Under the pieces are notes generated by a model. The model had not been told where the DNA came from, searched no databases, and worked only from the letters and a program-made list of their open reading frames with translations. A DNA stretch of 45,178 nucleotides from Gemmatimonadota bacterium (GTDB lineage: Bacteria; Gemmatimonadota; Gemmatimonadetes; Gemmatimonadales; Gemmatimonadaceae), in NCBI GenBank assembly GCA_947462095.1, contig CANHNQ010000014.1, forward strand, positions 1 to 45,178, read 5' to 3'. Every line of letters starts with the position of its first letter. The stretch's first letter is position 1. A program made the position numbers and the translations under genes. This document shows, in pieces, positions 43,257 to 45,178 of the stretch.

Positions 43257-45044
43257 TCACCCGCCCAGCGGGAGGTCCGCCGACCACAGCACGACCGCGC
43301 GCACCCGGCGTCCGCGATCCTCGAGCTGCCGCATGGTACGGGACAACCACGCCAGCGTCGTCACGCCGGGACGCGCGCACAGCACGACATCGGTCTGCGA
43401 CGGCAGCTGCTGGTCGAGATCGTGGTCGGTGACAAACACGGCGAGATCGTGATGCGCCGTCAGCCGTTGGAGATCATCCACCACCGAAGCCGCATCCGGC
43501 GGCGCACCACGATCGCGCCCCGAATGCCAGGACCGCACGAGGCGTGGCAACACGAGATCGATGTACGTGTCGCGACCGATCGCGAGCGCGCGGGGCGCAT
43601 CCCATCGTGCCCGCACCGCGGCCTCGGTCACGCCATCGACATCGGTGCGAGGCAACGGCGACGCGACGGACGCGGTCGTCAGTGCCGAGGTGGGCAGCAA
43701 CGGCAGCAGCGCACCGCCGCGCGGCGCGGCATCGATCAGCACCGTGGCGCGGGATTCGTGCGCGGCGACGGCCGACAGATTCAGCGCGACCGCGCCGGCC
43801 AGCATGGGCTGGTCGGACACGACCTCGACCGCGCGCGAAACGTCTCCGATACTCGTGAGGGTGAGATGCAGCAAAGGCCACGCCTCATCGGTGGGCTGCA
43901 TGATCGCTGGCAGGTGTTCATCGGCCCGCCGACGCGCCCGCGACGCGCGGACGGACGCCGTCACCGCGCGATGGACGATGACACGGGTTCGGGTGAGTGC
44001 CTCGAGTTCCTGCTCATCACCCACCGTGGGCCGACGCAGCTCGCGCCACAACACGAAGCCGAATCCGAGCACCAGTCCGAGCACCAAGGCGGCGAGCAGC
44101 ATCGCCAGCGGGGGTATGTCGAGCTGCATGCGCGCACGCACCGCGTCCCGGCGCGCGTGCAGATCGGCGTTGTATGTGGTCGCGTCCCGCCATGCCCGTT
44201 CGGTGCGTGCCACTTCACTGGCGGCTGCATCGCGCGCGCGCGTGAGTGCGCGGTCCTCCATGGGCTGCTGCACGACCAAGAACGGCGCCGCCACCGCGCG
44301 GTCGACGGCGGCCTCGGTGCGCTGCTCGGCCGCCGTCGACAACGCGCTCGCGTACGTCAACTCGGCGCGGCGCGTGAGGCGTTGTCCCAGCTGCGTCAGT
44401 TGCGTCGTCATGGACGCGTAGCGCGCATCGGGACCGCTCAATGCCGCGTACGCTTCCCGTTCGGCGTGCAACTGCTCCAGAGAGTCGATCAGCGTGCGCA
44501 CGCTGACCTCGTTGCGCAGCAGCGGGGTCTCGGCGAGCGCCCGATAGCTCTCCACGAGCGGCGCCTGTCGGACACGGGCGAGCTGCCGCTGCAGCTCGAT
44601 GGTCGCGCTGTCGCGCCCGATCGGGACGGGCGCCACGGCCACCGAGTCGGCGCGGACGGGCGCGGGGGGCGGCACCGTCGCATCCGCACGGGCGGTCATC
44701 GCGGCGGCCGCCATCGACGTTTCGATTCGGGTCAGCTCACGGCGCGCCGCCACGAATGCGCGATACCGCGACAGCGTATCGCGTTCCAACGGAAGCGCGG
44801 CAACCTGCGCCGCGAGGGCGCGATCGACCTGTTGCGGCACGATCGCGAAGAGCAGGAGCGCCGCGATCACGACGACCGCCGCGGCCGACGCGATCAGCAG
44901 GCCGTGTTGTGCGGCGTTGCGCGTGCGGGCGGCCAGCCAACGCGCGCGCTGCCCTGCCCGACGCCGTCGTGGCGCGGGCGGCGTGACCGCGGGGGGGTCC
45001 GCGAGCGCCGGAGCCTGGGGGGGCATGATGGGACGCAGTGACAT
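43257..45044 (-). CDS. Wzz/GumC-like chain-length regulator with a C-terminal BY-kinase-like domain
   Basis: N-terminal TM, coiled-coil-like periplasmic region, second TM MLLAALVLGLVLGFGFVLWRELRRPTVGDEQELEALTRTRVI, then VVSDQPMLAGAVALNLSAVAAHESRATVLIDAAPRGGALLPLL. Confidence 0.7.
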   Translation of the reverse strand: MSLRPIMPPQAPALADPPAVTPPAPRRRRAGQRARWLAARTRNAAQHGLLIASAAAVVVIAALLLFAIVPQQVDRALAAQVAALPLERDTLSRYRAFVAARRELTRIETSMAAAAMTARADATVPPPAPVRADSVAVAPVPIGRDSATIELQRQLARVRQAPLVESYRALAETPLLRNEVSVRTLIDSLEQLHAEREAYAALSGPDARYASMTTQLTQLGQRLTRRAELTYASALSTAAEQRTEAAVDRAVAAPFLVVQQPMEDRALTRARDAAASEVARTERAWRDATTYNADLHARRDAVRARMQLDIPPLAMLLAALVLGLVLGFGFVLWRELRRPTVGDEQELEALTRTRVIVHRAVTASVRASRARRRADEHLPAIMQPTDEAWPLLHLTLTSIGDVSRAVEVVSDQPMLAGAVALNLSAVAAHESRATVLIDAAPRGGALLPLLPTSALTTASVASPLPRTDVDGVTEAAVRARWDAPRALAIGRDTYIDLVLPRLVRSWHSGRDRGAPPDAASVVDDLQRLTAHHDLAVFVTDHDLDQQLPSQTDVVLCARPGVTTLAWLSRTMRQLEDRGRRVRAVVLWSADLPLGG

Positions 45045-45061
45045 GAGACCCTTGAAACGAA

Positions 45062-45094
45062 CGCGGGGGCTGGCGATGTTCGCCAGCCCCCGCG
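45062..45094 (-). terminator. Intrinsic terminator-like hairpin downstream of the cupredoxin gene
   Basis: CGCGGGGGCTGGCGA-TGT-TCGCCAGCCCCCGCG, 15 bp perfect; a short T-rich run (TTCGTTTC) follows on the minus strand. Confidence 0.7.
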
Positions 45095-45122
45095 GTTTCC
45101 TGCCGAACGGAGACCGTTCGAA

Positions 45123-45178
45123 TTACTTGACCGTGATCACGCCCTTCATGTTCATGGCCAGGTGCGGCGTGCAATGGA
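45123..45178 (-). CDS. C-terminal end of a cupredoxin (plastocyanin/halocyanin-like), truncated by the window edge
   Basis: HCTPHLAMNMKGVITVK* matches the C-terminal type 1 copper site (C-x2-H-x2-M). Confidence 0.75.
   Translation of the reverse strand, partial: HCTPHLAMNMKGVITVK

Noticed and set aside
43422-45041. 539-aa plus-strand ORF
   Set aside because: Antisense shadow of the Wzz/Wzc-like gene.

Overview
The window is about 45 kb of GC-rich, gene-dense bacterial chromosome. Protein character and gene content would fit Gemmatimonadota, but that is an impression and not a test. Most of it is core metabolism and signalling: a partial Fe/Mn superoxide dismutase; glnA; a two-component cluster (large PAS/GAF kinase, HD-GYP regulator, NtrB-like kinase, NtrC-like sigma54 activator, lone receiver); a compact serine operon (serA, FAD-linked dehydrogenase, serB-like, serC-like); ctpA; MarR; YhaM-like; yggX; arginine genes (argCBD-paiB divergent from argR-argH); ispG; msrC; a Wzz/Wzc-like protein; and a partial cupredoxin. 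No rRNA, tRNA, CRISPR array, prophage or transposase was recognised. The strongest unexplained signal is non-coding: two families of intergenic modular inverted repeats. Family 1 (three copies, near 16.6, 23.4 and 41.4 kb) is built from hexamer tails (CAACRG-like), a shoulder CAGAACACGGA, ACACGGA-type modules and an apex like GATAAGC...GCGCTTTT..GCTTATC, and forms hairpins of up to about 60 bp. In elements B and C the two arms match each other better than they match the other copies, which suggests arm homogenisation or structural selection. Family 2 (two copies, near 32.9 and 42.7 kb) is built from GTAGGGA heptamers and sits between co-directional genes, including inside argC-argB. Other points of interest: a terminator-like hairpin that contains the start codon of the next gene, overlapping ARG-box-like palindromes at argC/argR, a plasmid-type replication initiator homologue on an apparently chromosomal segment, an acidic/AT-hook/histone-H1-like protein, and a Wzc-like protein whose Walker A motif looks degenerate. 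All calls come from reading the sequence; no database search was run.
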